In this document: piece after piece, positions 15,718 to 25,468 of the stretch
Numbering within the stretch: the stretch's first letter is position 1
How the letters are laid out: each line of letters opens with the position of its first letter
Assembly: GCA_943787985.1 (NCBI GenBank)
Contig: CALSOO010000002.1
Span: forward strand, 1 to 64,000
From: an uncultured Paracoccaceae bacterium
Lineage (GTDB): Bacteria; Pseudomonadota; Alphaproteobacteria; Rhodobacterales; Rhodobacteraceae
Length of the DNA: 64,000 nucleotides
Reading direction: 5' to 3'
The notes under the pieces: model-generated
The model's database searches: none
What the model was told of the DNA's origin: nothing
The model's input: the letters and a program-made list of their open reading frames with translations, nothing else
Program-made: the position numbers and the translations under genes

Positions 15718-18255
15718 TTATTTACCATCCCCTTTGTCTCCCTTGCCTTTTTGCTTGTTATACTGGCTTTCAAATCCTCTTCTTTCGGCATCAGTGCGTT
15801 TGGGATCATTTTTACCTTCCCATAGTTTACCCATTCGCGAGCCCGGTTCATGCGGATTATTCATTCCACCAAGTTGCCTCGAAGGCGGCACCGGATTGTT
15901 TCCCCCACCGGATTGAGCGGTTGTATTGACGCTTGCCGTCGGACCAGCCCCACTTTTTCTGCGGCTTTTTGCATATTGGGCAGTGGAGCCACCTGCACGG
16001 CTTAATCCGCCGGAGATTTGAGAACCCGCTGCAATCGCACCAATCATTAGCTCACGAGACCCATTGATCGGATCACCACGGCTGTCACTGAATGGTGTGA
16101 TACCTGCGCCCAACCATCTGAGCATGCCTTTTGGAACATCATCGATAAGTTTGAAACACATCAAGGCGATATTGTAGGCAAGGAACACAAAGATCACCGT
16201 GTACACGACCAATCCAACTGGTCCAGTGACGCCACCTGTCAGTTCGTCACGAGAAATCGAAATAGCCGAGTCAAAAAGCGTCGAGAGAAAGAACATCGCT
16301 GCCCCAAAAATAACCGACCCACCGATCAGACCGATAACGATCAAGGCGGGGCGGATAAGGACCATCAGTAAAAGCTGGTACCCCCCAATGGCTGCCGCCC
16401 CCGGCATACCATCCCCTTCAATGCGCAAATGCGCCAGCGCCCAAAGCGGCATGGCGGCAATAGCTTCAAACAGTTCCAGCACCCAACCTATCACCGCAAA
16501 GGCAAAATAGATGAACGGGATCAGGGGCAGCACATAGGCCAACATGACACCCGCCAAGAATCCAACCGTTGCGATGGCAAACAGTAGCGATGATATCCCT
16601 TTCAGGGCCTCGGACGCCTCTTTGCTGACACCGCCGATGACGGGGAGCTTTTGGAAAATTCCAGCGAGCGAACCTAAAGCACCAACCACGGCACCACCAA
16701 CAAACATGTATATGGAGCCTGCCACCATATGATGGCCGCCTTGTGTTAGTTTTGCCATTGGATCAAGCGTTGGATTCGCCTGTAAATCTCTTAAAGGGCC
16801 ACCACCAAAGAGGCCTGTGACGGATTCGACAAGCATTTTCGAGCCATCTGAATACAAACCTTCGTCTGGCAGGGTAAAGGTGGTGGTGTCGTAAAGTGAA
16901 TCCTGCTGGATATGTTCACCGTAACGATCTTTAGCAAAGCTAATGGTCTGTTCGATAACTGTGGCTGTGCCGCTGTTTAACCCCATGCTTCCAAAGAACC
17001 GCATGAACCCTCTACGTTCGGAGGAACCTCCTGCGCCTACATCCGACACGTTGCCAAAGATCGGCACACCTGAACCGATGGCTTCCATATATTGTTGATT
17101 CACTTTAGCGATATTGCTGAACCACATGCCAGCCGCTCCCCAACCCTGTTGGACCATGCGTTCTTTATTGCCATAACTAGCCCCGGTGATCTGGTCATAA
17201 GTCAACTCAAGCGTTGTGGTTAGTGCCCGAGCCGCATCATTGGTCGCGGCGCGCAGATCATCAGGAATCGTGGCCAATATTGTATCTTGATTGTAGTCAG
17301 GCTTTTTGTTGATTTCGATTTGGTGACGCGCAATCGCCTGCGCTGCCGGACGCACTGCTTCGGCAATCGCTCCGATTTGCGCCACATATTGAGCTTTCAC
17401 ACTGTTATGAATGTTCAGCAGAGCATTGCGGATTGGTGCACCGCCCAAACCCGGTGCGGATGCGCTGGCATCCTCGTCAAATTCAGTCAGATTCAAGCGC
17501 AGGTAGCCACAAGTGTATTCTTCAATGTCGGAACCAATAGTATGACGATCCCAAGCAAGGATCACCGCGTCCTGTTGGAACATTTGCGCCAGAGCGATCA
17601 TGTTTGCTACGTTGGAAAATTCCGGTGCGGCTGACGTGTTGCCATAGACTTGCAGCATTTTGACCTGCTCGACATTGCCTTCGTTGATCTGGTTGTAGGA
17701 AGCTGCGCATACTTCGCTGAGGAATATCCGGTTCACCAGTTCCACGGTTGTGGCCTCTGGCGGTCTTGTGGCTATATTGCTTGGCTCTGTGAACTCTTGG
17801 ACAAACGTTGACCAAACTTTTGTGCCCAAGCCAGAACCCATTTTAGCTGTCCAGAGGGTCAGATATTGCGCAGAGTTTAATCCAGAGCCCAGTGGGACCA
17901 AAAGCCCAAGGGCTACGACCAAACGGATGGGTGCCCAAAGGGAATTAAAGCGCTTACCGAAAGCTGTGCCAGTTTGGGCCGCTTCACCAACAACGGTCAT
18001 AAGATAATAGATCACGATGATCACCGCGATCACCATAGTCGCCATACTGTAGAGCCCAAGAATCGCGTGCAGACCTTCGTAGACGGGTGTGCCGACTGGT
18101 TCCGCCGCCGTGCCAAACATGCCGAGGCTGGGGCCAAAAACTCTGGTCCAGCATTTTGAGCACCACGTCAGAGGATACGTATTCTGTTGGTGTGGTGAAA
18201 AACTGGGTGAACTGCTCGCATGTGCGGGTGAAAGAACCGCGTAAGACGCGATCAA
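15718..18255 (-). CDS. DotA/TraY-family type IV secretion membrane protein
   Basis: About 845 residues. The N-terminal module (IYYLMTVVGEAAQTGTAFGKRF, WAPIRLVVALGLLVPLGSGL, AQYLTLW) and the polytopic C-terminal half (AYVLPLIPFIYFAFAVIGWVLELFEAI, MPLWALAHL) are typical of DotA/TraY, a channel component of IncI/Dot-Icm type conjugation. The first 40 codons are suspicious: between about 18205 and 18140 the conserved sequence (FTQFFTTPTEYVSSDVVLKML) lies in another frame, so two nearly compensating indels have scrambled this stretch. One of them is probably an extra T in TTTTT near 18140. The tail is low-complexity, Gly/Lys-rich and cytosolic. Confidence 0.85.
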   Translation of the reverse strand: MIASYAVLSPAHASSSPSFSPHQQNTYPLTWCSKCWTRVFGPSLGMFGTAAEPVGTPVYEGLHAILGLYSMATMVIAVIIVIYYLMTVVGEAAQTGTAFGKRFNSLWAPIRLVVALGLLVPLGSGLNSAQYLTLWTAKMGSGLGTKVWSTFVQEFTEPSNIATRPPEATTVELVNRIFLSEVCAASYNQINEGNVEQVKMLQVYGNTSAAPEFSNVANMIALAQMFQQDAVILAWDRHTIGSDIEEYTCGYLRLNLTEFDEDASASAPGLGGAPIRNALLNIHNSVKAQYVAQIGAIAEAVRPAAQAIARHQIEINKKPDYNQDTILATIPDDLRAATNDAARALTTTLELTYDQITGASYGNKERMVQQGWGAAGMWFSNIAKVNQQYMEAIGSGVPIFGNVSDVGAGGSSERRGFMRFFGSMGLNSGTATVIEQTISFAKDRYGEHIQQDSLYDTTTFTLPDEGLYSDGSKMLVESVTGLFGGGPLRDLQANPTLDPMAKLTQGGHHMVAGSIYMFVGGAVVGALGSLAGIFQKLPVIGGVSKEASEALKGISSLLFAIATVGFLAGVMLAYVLPLIPFIYFAFAVIGWVLELFEAIAAMPLWALAHLRIEGDGMPGAAAIGGYQLLLMVLIRPALIVIGLIGGSVIFGAAMFFLSTLFDSAISISRDELTGGVTGPVGLVVYTVIFVFLAYNIALMCFKLIDDVPKGMLRWLGAGITPFSDSRGDPINGSRELMIGAIAAGSQISGGLSRAGGSTAQYAKSRRKSGAGPTASVNTTAQSGGGNNPVPPSRQLGGMNNPHEPGSRMGKLWEGKNDPKRTDAERRGFESQYNKQKGKGDKGDGK

Positions 18256-18640
18256 ATGGCCTGCACAAACATCATGATTAGGCCAGCGACCACCGCGCCA
18301 AAGATGGCGATCTGATCAATTGTGCGCCATGACCATGTGATGTGATTGGCGGCAATCGCCAGAACCTGACGCACACCAAACTGACCAATATTTGATGAAT
18401 GAAGCGCCGGATGTCCCTGTGGGATCAGTCGGGCGGAATTGAGAACGAGAGCAATAAGATAGGCAAAGTGGCCAAAGTGCAGGCCCAGTTGTCGAATCGG
18501 GCATGATCTCTGGCCGCGTCGCATAGCGCCAAAGCGCCTGTGCGTTGTCTTTTGATAATATCCCTTTGTCTTTGCTTTTTCTGCTCTCACGTACCCTCGG
18601 AAATGTTTTTTCTTTAAATTTACAGTAAATAATATAATAA
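18252..18640 (-). pseudogene. Frameshifted membrane protein upstream of the DotA-like gene
   Basis: The stop at 18252 overlaps the DotA-like start. The last 75 codons read FGHFAYLIALVLNSARLIP, then VRQVLAIAANHITWSW, then a final membrane helix (IAIFGAVVAGLIMMFVQAI). The preceding part (SKDNAQALWRYATRPEIMP) is in another frame, so an indel near 18485 broke the gene. The 5' end is lost near the IS630 insertion. Its position suggests a small accessory component of the same secretion system. Confidence 0.45.
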
Positions 18641-18665
18641 TATACTCCCACGACTGAATTGACCT
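18641..18665 (+). repeat. Left terminal inverted repeat of the IS630-type element
   Basis: A 25-bp sequence perfectly matching, in inverted orientation, the right end at 20386-20410. Confidence 0.85.
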
Positions 18666-18739
18666 GATCTCCATTTTCAAGCAACGAACATTCGTTGATG
18701 CTGTCTGCGGCGCACATCGGCGAGAGGCCAGTGTGTCGG

Positions 18740-19107
18740 TTAAATTCCTAGGGATTTGCACTTCTTTTTAGGTTTTTTTGCAGGAACCCAACCCTCTAAG
18801 CCAAGTGTATTCTTGCACAGGACCCATCCGTGAATTTCAGCTGTGCCGTTTAACTCCTCGCCTTGGCGACATGTGTAGCTCAAGAGCTGAAAAATCCGTC
18901 GTTGCATAGGTCTTGCTTCCAATACTCTTGGCGAGGTTGTCGGGTATCCAACCTTCTTGCCCAGCTTGGTTTTTTGCCCAAACCCAAACATAACCGTCCC
19001 AGTTGTCGGTCCTTGCCAGTCAGCCATAGCTCTTCGCCCTCTTTGAGCAAGATTGGATCGTCATACGCTGCGGGGTCCCAACTTGTAACAACTTGATGGC
19101 TTCCCAT
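18740..19107 (-). pseudogene. Variant SH3-domain protein, passenger of the IS630 element, frameshifted
   Basis: From ATG 19107 (MGSHQVVTSWDPAAYDD, then KEGEELWLTGK) the product shows an SH3-like repeat that continues in a second frame (TDNWDGYVWVWAKNQAGQEG, then WIPDNLAK). A second repeat lies in a third frame (GEELNGTAEIHGWVLCKNT, then EGWVPAK). So it is a two-repeat variant-SH3 protein of about 120 residues with two indels. Its role inside an IS is unclear. Confidence 0.6.
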
Positions 19108-19179
19108 TGCAGATCTCCATTTATGCTGCACTGATAATAATGATCACTTTTGATCGAAACTCAAGAATGGCTAATGTTC

Positions 19180-19200
19180 AAAAAGCCCGCATTGCGGGCC
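19180..19200 (-). terminator. Rho-independent terminator behind the IS630 transposase
   Basis: GCCCGC, a 3-nt loop and GCGGGC (19185-19199), with an A-run at 19180-19184 that becomes a T-run on the minus strand. It lies 40 bp after the transposase stop. Confidence 0.7.
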
Positions 19201-19238
19201 TTGGGCTAGGTTCGAAATTGCGCGGCATTTTCCCTGCG

Positions 19239-20314
19239 TCAAACGAACTTGTATTCTTTAAGCGACACCACACGGAAGTTGTCAGTGACCGTGTCGCGGA
19301 AGTCTTCCCATTTGTCAGGAAGGACGTTGCGGGAAGAAACCAAGTATTGCTTCGGTAAATTGGTTGAACGTGGCGCTAGTGCTGATTGTGGGTGACCCAT
19401 TTGTGCATGGACACCCCAGAGGCGTTCAATTGGGTTTAAATGGGGCGCGTATGGCGGTAGGAAATGTAGCTGCACTCTGCGACCTGATCTTGCCAGCCAT
19501 GGCTGAAGTGCCTTGGCATGATGGTAGCGGGCGTTGTCCACAAAGACGTGGATGGCTGTCATGGTCGGGTTGGTACGTTCCAGCTTTTCCAACATCTGCT
19601 TCGTCGTCTGTGCATTGATCTTCTCGGCCTCGACGAAGGTGAATTGGAAAGTCCTCAAGATCAAGTGCGCCCTGAATGTTCAGCCGTTTGCGACCTGATG
19701 AGGACTTAATTGCCGTCTTCTGGCCTTTAGGGAACCAGCCATGGGCGGGACGGCTTTGATGTGTTGGATGAACAGCATCGGAGAATACAACCATCTCGTC
19801 CTGCCCCAGTTGGGTCATCAAAGTCTCGTAGTGGGTGATAAATGCTTCTTGCTTGGCCTCATCCGCCTGAGCAGGCATGGACTGTGGCTTTTTATAAGTA
19901 AAGCCCAGTCGATGCATCAGTTTGGCCGCTCCTGAAGGACAATAGCTTTGGCCATACTCTGCCAAAATATAAGCACATACTTCATGAGCATTGCGGGCGT
20001 GATTTTTGGTGAAATGAGACTTCAGTGACGTCTCTTGCTCCATCGCCAAGTGGCCCTGGCGTTGGCTGTAGTCCTTTCAAGCCGAAAAAATGACAGCCCA
20101 GTACCCGCGAAGACGAACTTCCATTCGGTTAAAACTGTAGGGCCTATATCGAGTATACGACAAACCGTTTGGGCGTCCCTCACCAGCATCTAAGAGAAGA
20201 AAGGATCGGGCGCGTTTCCCACACAAGCGCATCAACCTTGCGCTGGCCTACAGATTGCCTCAAGGGCAGTACGCTGTTCATCGGTCAAAGTTACTGATTT
20301 TTCTTGCTTACTCA
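19239..20314 (-). pseudogene. IS630-family transposase, multiple frameshifts
   Basis: The N-terminus MSKQEKSVTLTDEQRTALEA is at 20314. The middle part in another frame reads NAHEVCAYILAEYGQSYCPS and QSMPAQADEAKQEAF, with the first catalytic Asp in VVFSDAVHPTHQSRP. After a shift near 19650 come the second Asp (HVFVDNARYHHAK) and the Glu block (LPPYAPHLNPIERLW). All DDE blocks exist but in different frames, so the enzyme is inactive unless the indels are sequencing errors. Confidence 0.88.
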
Positions 20315-20385
20315 TGAGGAAAGAATGCAGAGTGGGAGGATAAAAGCCCTGTGACAAATGGAATCTATTCTCGACCCATTTTTTT

Positions 20386-20410
20386 AGGTCAATTCAGTCG
20401 TGGGAGTATA
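20386..20410 (-). repeat. Right terminal inverted repeat of the IS630-type element
   Basis: Exact inverted copy of 18641-18665. It is followed by AT-rich sequence, the kind of target IS630 elements prefer. Confidence 0.85.
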
Positions 20411-20585
20411 GGTTAATATTACTGACCTATTGAAAATGCCCGCAACATAAAAACATAATTCAAAAATTCTATTCACAGATCGAAAGCTCGGGGTTTTTCC
20501 GATAGTGAGAAAGCTCAAGTTTTTCGTGAACTTGGGTGCAAGCTGGGTTTAGAAAACCACCTTCGCCCGGAGTGCGTCGCCCGCA

Positions 20586-20883
20586 ATCTTTGAAATAAAT
20601 GGCGTCCCGCAAAAAGCTCCCGAAATCTACAAAGATCGGGCCAATAAAGATGAAACCGCATTAGAGTTCATCAAGCGCGTGTACAAGCCGTGGCTCACCA
20701 AGGGGTTGTCGCACAATCAATTGAATCACATCGATACTTCAGCCTATTATGCGTACAGGAATTACACCAAGTATCACGCCATCGATCCAACAGTTTTGCT
20801 TCCAGACCAAAACTACCCAAATCGATAGGGAATACGAGCTTTTAAAGCAATTCGAAGGGGCAGAAGCCGAGAGTGTTGAGTGA
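20586..20883 (+). pseudogene. C-terminal fragment of an unknown element gene
   Basis: The plus strand encodes FEINGVPQKAPEIYKDRANK and ETALEFIKRVYKPWLTKGLS, followed by HIDTSAYYAYRNYTKYHAID. After a frameshift near 20805 it continues as TQIDREYELLKQFEGAEAES and stops at 20881-20883. Amino-acid usage looks protein-like, but I do not recognise the family. The 5' part is missing or scrambled near the IS630 insertion. It converges on ardA. Confidence 0.4.
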
Positions 20884-20940
20884 GCGTCAAGGTTTTGCGT
20901 CGCATTTTCCATTTTCTCGACAGCCGTGGGAAACCGGGCG

Positions 20941-21447
20941 ATTAAGCCGCCCCGATAGATCAGCCGTTCGCCTGCAACTTCGGTTTCGGTGTAATCCATA
21001 GCCAGATCATAGGCGATGGCGTCCATGTCGATGTAGTTGGCCAGATGATCAGGGATGTCACCGAACAGGCCTTCATCAACAAACTGCTCGGCCAGCTCCT
21101 TCATGCTGTCCACGTGGTAGATATCAACGTCAAAATCGATGGTGAAACGCTGCAGGATCAAAGCTGTATCCTGCCTCACCAACGGCGATGATGAACACGG
21201 TTTTCTCGTGATCATCCCAGCTTTCGCAGGCATCAAAATACTGCCCGATATTGGCTTGATTGATCCCCCATGCCTTGGCCAGATCACAGTCGATATGATC
21301 CCCATCAATGAACTGGATTTCGTATTCTTCGACGGGGTCGCCGTAATCGTTGCGGTTGCTGTTTGCCTTTTCGGTATAGTCTTCAAGGCTCTCAAAATAG
21401 AAACCATTGGCGGTGATGTCATACGGTTGAGCGTGTAGTTGCGGCAT
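20941..21447 (-). pseudogene. ardA: Antirestriction protein ArdA, frameshifted
   Basis: ATG at 21447, with GAGGAG upstream. The first 105 codons match ArdA well: MPQLHAQPYDITANGFYFES, YGDPVEEYEIQFIDGD, AKAWGINQANIGQYFD. An indel near 21140-21160 moves the rest (FDVDIYHVDSMKELAEQFVD, then EGLFGDIPDHLANYI) into another frame. The end after ERLIYRG is also altered. ArdA mimics DNA to block type I restriction when an element enters a new host, so this is a trace of conjugative transfer. Confidence 0.8.
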
Positions 21448-21776
21448 TGTCTTGTCTCCTCTTCTTTGTTCTGACGGGTTGCGCATGCAACCGTCTGGCT
21501 TCCGCCGAGGAGCGGGGGTGCAAGGATCAAAGGTGCGGTCACGCAGGACCAGAGCCACGCGCAGGTGCAGCACAGCGAACCGAGCATGGCGAGGACCCAC
21601 CCTTTGATCTGCGCGGGGGCAGCCGCCCTAGTTGTCATGGGGGTATTGGGGGAGAAGACAATCTCCCCTGATTGGCGATCAATCACCACAGGATTGTGCA
21701 TGGTTTGGTGCAGGTGGAGAGGTCAATTCTCCAAATCCTGCGAGTGGGTCACAAGGGGCGACGATACGCCCTTTGG

Positions 21777-23120
21777 GGAGTATCCGAAACTCTGTGTATG
21801 AGGGTTGGCCCATGCGAGTTTCACGGGTCATTTGTTGAACCGTTCTGGATATAGGATAGCGAACTGGTTGCGCGCGGCAACCCATTCTCTGACCCCTCTG
21901 CCTGTCTTCTCAAAGCTTCGGATTGCCAGGTAGATCAGCTTTGTTGCGGCGTCATCGGTTGGAAAGCTGCCACGTGTTTTGGTGGTTTTGCGGATCACGC
22001 GGTTCAGGCTTTCAATCGCATTTGTGGTGTAGATGATTTTGCGCACCGCCGGCGGGAAGGCGAAAAACGGGATCACCTCCTGCCACGCCCGCCGCCAGGA
22101 GGGTGCGATTGACGGGGTATTTCTGGCCCCATTCGGCTTCGAAATCTGCGAGCGCTTTCTCGGCCTCGACATCATCCGTGGCCTGATAAATCCGCTTCAG
22201 ATCATTGGCGACGGTCTTGCGATCCTTCCAGCCGCAGAAGTTCAGGGAATGGCGCACCAGATGCACGATGCAGGTCTGGACCGTGGCCTCGGGAAAAGCC
22301 GCGTTTGATGGCGTCAGGGAAGCCTTTTGAGGCCGTCCACGACGGCGATTCAGGATGTCCTCAACGCCCCGGTTTCGCAGGTTTGTTCATCACCGAGAGC
22401 CAGAATTTGGCTCCTTCATTGGCGGCGATCCACAGCCCCAAAACCTCACGCTCACCCTCCGGGGGTGACGCCCAGGGCCACGTAAACGGCCTTGTTTTTG
22501 ACCTGACGGCTTTCCGCGTCGCGGATTTTGACACGTAGAGCATCGAGGGAAAACAATCGGATACATCGGCTCCAGGGCGCGGTTCTGCCAATCCGACACT
22601 TCCTCCAGGACAGCGTCGGTCACACGGCTGATAAGATCGGCTGACACCTTCAGGCCATAGACCTCCCTCAAGGTGGGCGCGGATGTCGCGAGGTCGATAA
22701 ACCCGCCGCGTAAAGCCCAATAATCTTGTCATCCATCCCATCAATCCGGGTCTGGCCCTTCTTGATAAGCTCAGGTTCAAAACTGCCGTCACGGTCGCGG
22801 GGCACATCAATCGGCAGCGCCCCATCATTGCCCTTCAGCGTTTTGCGCGACGTGCCATTGCGCCGGTTGCTTTGCTGGTTTGCGGGTTTTGGCATCTGGC
22901 TCATAACCGAGATGTTCGGTCAGTTCCGCGCCAAGCATCCGTTCCATCAGGCGGACCTTGAGCTCCTTCACCAAGCCTTGATCGCCCAGCAAATCTTCGG
23001 CGTTCTCAACGCCGTTAAGCAGTTCGTCTAGAACGTCCTTGGAAATCGTCATTGTTGTCATGCTCCTTCAATATGGAAGCATGGGACAAATTACTCATAC
23101 ACAGAAGATCGGACACTCTC
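21777..23120 (-). mobile_element. IS256-family element with 9-bp target duplication
   Basis: GCCCTTTGG occurs directly before (21768-21776) and after (23121-23129) the element. The ends are imperfect inverted repeats sharing CTGTGTATGAG (left GGAGTATCCGAAACTCTGTG..., right complement GAGAGTGTCCGATCTTCTGTG...). Length is about 1344 bp and the content is a single transposase gene on the minus strand. An 8-9 bp duplication is normal for IS256. Confidence 0.85.
21828..23061 (-). pseudogene. IS256-family (mutator-type) transposase, multiple frameshifts
   Basis: The pieces in order are MTTMTISKDVLDELLNG and [20 protein letters not shown] (from 23061), [38 protein letters not shown], then [34 protein letters not shown], and TTNAIESLNRVIRKTTKTRG to the stop at 21828. 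At least four frame changes occur, so no full-length product can form. The order and spacing equal a normal transposase of about 400 residues. Confidence 0.88.
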
Positions 23121-23129
23121 GCCCTTTGG

Positions 23130-23609
23130 TCGGGTTCAGCTTCGAAAAGCTGACGGCATTCAATCCGCGCAGGGGTTGATCTATGGGGTGTTGGGGAGAG
23201 ATGACATCTCCCCGACGAGAGATCAAACACAGATATGTTTGCTTGGTCGCGGACTGGCTCAATGCCAGCCTCGACCATCAGCTTTGGGGGATACAACGGG
23301 GGAGCGCAGCAGCCCCCTTGTCAAGTGAGGTGGTACTACCACCTCCATCTTGCGGTAACTCTTAAGCTGTAAGATGGCCCGAAGGGGACGTAGCGCAAAC
23401 GGGTCACTGACCCACATCTAGCGCCATCACTAAATGGCAGAAGCAGCATTTCTTACTGCTGGAAGTTGTCTCAGGGGATCGCAGCGGAAAATCATCTGCG
23501 ATTTTCCAGTATTGTCACTGAAGTATAGTCCTTTTCCGAGGGCCTGTTACTCGATGCGTCATTCGCATACGCCCGTCGTTCAAAATTTCAATTTTGGAGT
23601 TGTAGGGTG
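23130..23609. other. Non-coding stretch with a palindrome
   Basis: Apart from remnants of the gene interrupted by IS256 (up to about 23290) I see no coding sequence. The GC-rich, repeat-rich part at 23290-23400 contains the palindrome listed separately. Confidence 0.4.
23327..23345. repeat. 19-bp perfect palindrome
   Basis: GAGGTGGTA, one central base, TACCACCTC. It lies in a region with runs of G and C (GGGGGAT..., CAGCCCCCTTG). It could be an operator or part of a transfer or replication origin; nothing nearby decides this. Confidence 0.5.
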
Positions 23610-23854
23610 TCATCTCCGCAGAGATGAGAGCATGATCCCTCGTAGGCCGCCTGAAATTGGCTCCAACTCGACATGTTGGAACAATCGCCGAGGACTTTCG
23701 TCAAAATAGATGTCAAAACCATCTGGGTTGACTTGATAGATGTAGCTACGAAATCCCTCCAATATTTTTTCCGTCCGTCAGGGTCACGCTAACGTTTTCT
23801 TCGTAGTGGAGTTCGCGAGAAGACGAGGCAGACAGCACTGCACGTCCCTGTCAT
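23610..23854 (-). pseudogene. Small broken gene behind the monooxygenase remnant
   Basis: A GGGGAGGT ribosome site lies before the ATG at 23854. The C-terminal part in another frame reads GFRSYIYQVNPDGFDIYFDE and PRRLFQHVELEPISGGLRG, ending at 23610. A middle piece (HYEENVSVTLTDGKNI) lies in a further frame. It looks like a short soluble protein of about 75 residues broken by indels. Family unknown. Confidence 0.35.
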
Positions 23855-23945
23855 TACCTCCCCAGTGCTTACCGTTCTATCTAGTTGCCATCGTGCTGCT
23901 AGGTATTCTGCTAGTGGCACATCGAAAATGAGCATTCTATCGCTT

Positions 23946-25397
23946 TCATTCAGTTATGTGGTTAATGCGTTTGATAATTTTAACAAACTCATCATTTTCG
24001 TCCACCATCCTTTCAATCCTATAATGGGCGGGTATCACAGGTCCTTTGCGGATTAGATTTGCTACGCTGTGGTTGGAACAGGTTTCGGGAAAAACACCGA
24101 TATCTCCAGCCAACCTCATCGCAAAAATCGACATAATCGCCATAGGGAAATTGTGGCTTTGGAGTCTTCTTTCGCCGAGGCTTCTTCAAATTCTAGCTTT
24201 TTGCCCTCCGCCAATTGGAAACCTCTTTCAGGATTTTGGAATGTGCGACATAATCCATCGTGCTTGTAATTCCATTACGCCAAAATATGGACCACGATAC
24301 ATTCCCACGAAATATAGCCCTGAAACCTTAGGGTTGTGGGTGGGCTCTGTTCGCTATAAACGGCATAAACTTGTCTTTGGTATTGTAATCAAGAGCTCGT
24401 TTAATGTGCACTGAAAGATAATCTAAGTCGCATTCATAACCAGTACAGAAAACAGCAATTTCTGATAAAACCTTTGTACCGTTCTCTATAACTATTCCAT
24501 TTGAAGAAAACTCAGAGAACCTCGAGCGAATTGGAACAATGCGGCCCGATTTTACGTATGTTAGAAACTGATCGCTGATTGCTACGAAATTTGGCTTACC
24601 ATTTTTCTCCAAGATTAGCTTAGGATTCGCCACCCCAGGATTGCCAAATTTCTGCTCAAAAAAGTCAAATATTTGATTATTCGTTTCGGTCTCGCATGCT
24701 CATCGACTGACTTTTCTTTTCTTTTATAGAAAAGGAAATCGATCGGTATTTCATGGCCCGTGCTATCATCAATCACCCTACGAGGAATTACCCAGGTATT
24801 CGAATCGGAAACAAAATAAACCTTTGACGCGCCTCTTTCGACAAGAAGTTGAGAAATCTCGATTCCGCTAAAGGATCCACCAATCACACAAACGGCCCTG
24901 CCGCTGACGTCACTAATTCGGTCAATGTTTGATGAATGAACGTGAACTACGCTGGTTTCATTCTCTCGCTTGGGTTTCGGCAACCAAGGCCTAGAAAACA
25001 TGCCGCTAGCTACTATAACCTTATCGAAGACCTCGGCCTGTTTGTTCGAGAGCCGAACTTTAAAACCGTCGGAGAGTGTTTCTATACAACACACCTCTTG
25101 CCCCAATCTCAGGTGTTTTTCCAAGTCGAATTCTAGGCAATAGCTTTTCAAATAAGCTTGAACGTTCTCTGATTTTGGAAATAGCTCGGCATCTATCGGC
25201 CATGGAAAATCTGAAAAGGAACATGTCCATTTGGAAAGATTAGTACGCATCCCTTTCCATACATGGCCATCTTCCTCCGACCATAGCCCGCCAATCGAGT
25301 TGTTTTTTTCATAAATTGTGGGCGCCATTCCCGCTTCTGCAGCTTCTTTTGCTGCCACTAAACCTGCTGGTCCTGCGCCAATTATTGCAATTTTCAT
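23946..25397 (-). pseudogene. Flavin-containing monooxygenase, frameshifted
   Basis: From ATG 25397: FAD motif IIGAGPAGLVAAKEA (G7xG9xxG12), GGLW, an NADPH-binding segment (VCVIGGSFSGIEIS), then a frameshift near 24630 to NPKLILEKNGKPNFVAISDQ and FCTGYECDL, the FMO family's [FL]-x-TGY motif. Further shifts near 24330, 24240 and 24130 separate GLYFVGMYRGPYFGVMELQA and FPYGDYVDFCDEV, with a last piece ending at 23946. The full length matches an FMO of about 480 residues. It follows the CBASS effector by 71 bp on the same strand and might have been co-transcribed. Confidence 0.75.
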
Positions 25398-25468
25398 CTG
25401 TTTTCCATGAGATAGTTACTGTCGATCTTGGAGAAGGTCTGGGCTATCCAAAGTGGAATCCGATGACG

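Larger units (their letters stand above)
18641..20410. mobile_element. IS630-type element with a passenger gene, bounded by 25-bp perfect inverted repeats
   Basis: TATACTCCCACGACTGAATT... at 18641-18665 is the exact reverse complement of 20386-20410. The outermost TA may be the duplicated TA target typical of IS630/Tc1 elements. Inside are an IS630 transposase gene (broken), a terminator and an SH3-like gene. At about 1.77 kb it is longer than a simple IS630 (about 1.1 kb) because of the passenger. Confidence 0.8.
21679..23290 (-). pseudogene. Unknown gene interrupted by the IS256 element
   Basis: Removing the IS and one copy of its 9-bp duplication joins the upstream sequence (QPLRGLNAVSFSKLNPTKG) in frame to RIVAPCDPLAGFGELTSPPA and a stop at 21679. 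Further upstream, in another frame, is GIEPVRDQANISVFDLSSG. The product is not recognised. The join in frame supports a true gene, but the evidence is thin. Confidence 0.35.

Noticed and set aside
20739..21701. 320-codon minus-strand frame over ardA
   Set aside because: Only its middle part matches ArdA; the two ends are different reading frames joined by indels, so it is not one gene.
24046..24414. 122-codon plus-strand frame
   Set aside because: Lies over the 3' part of the monooxygenase remnant, whose minus-strand peptides match the FMO family.
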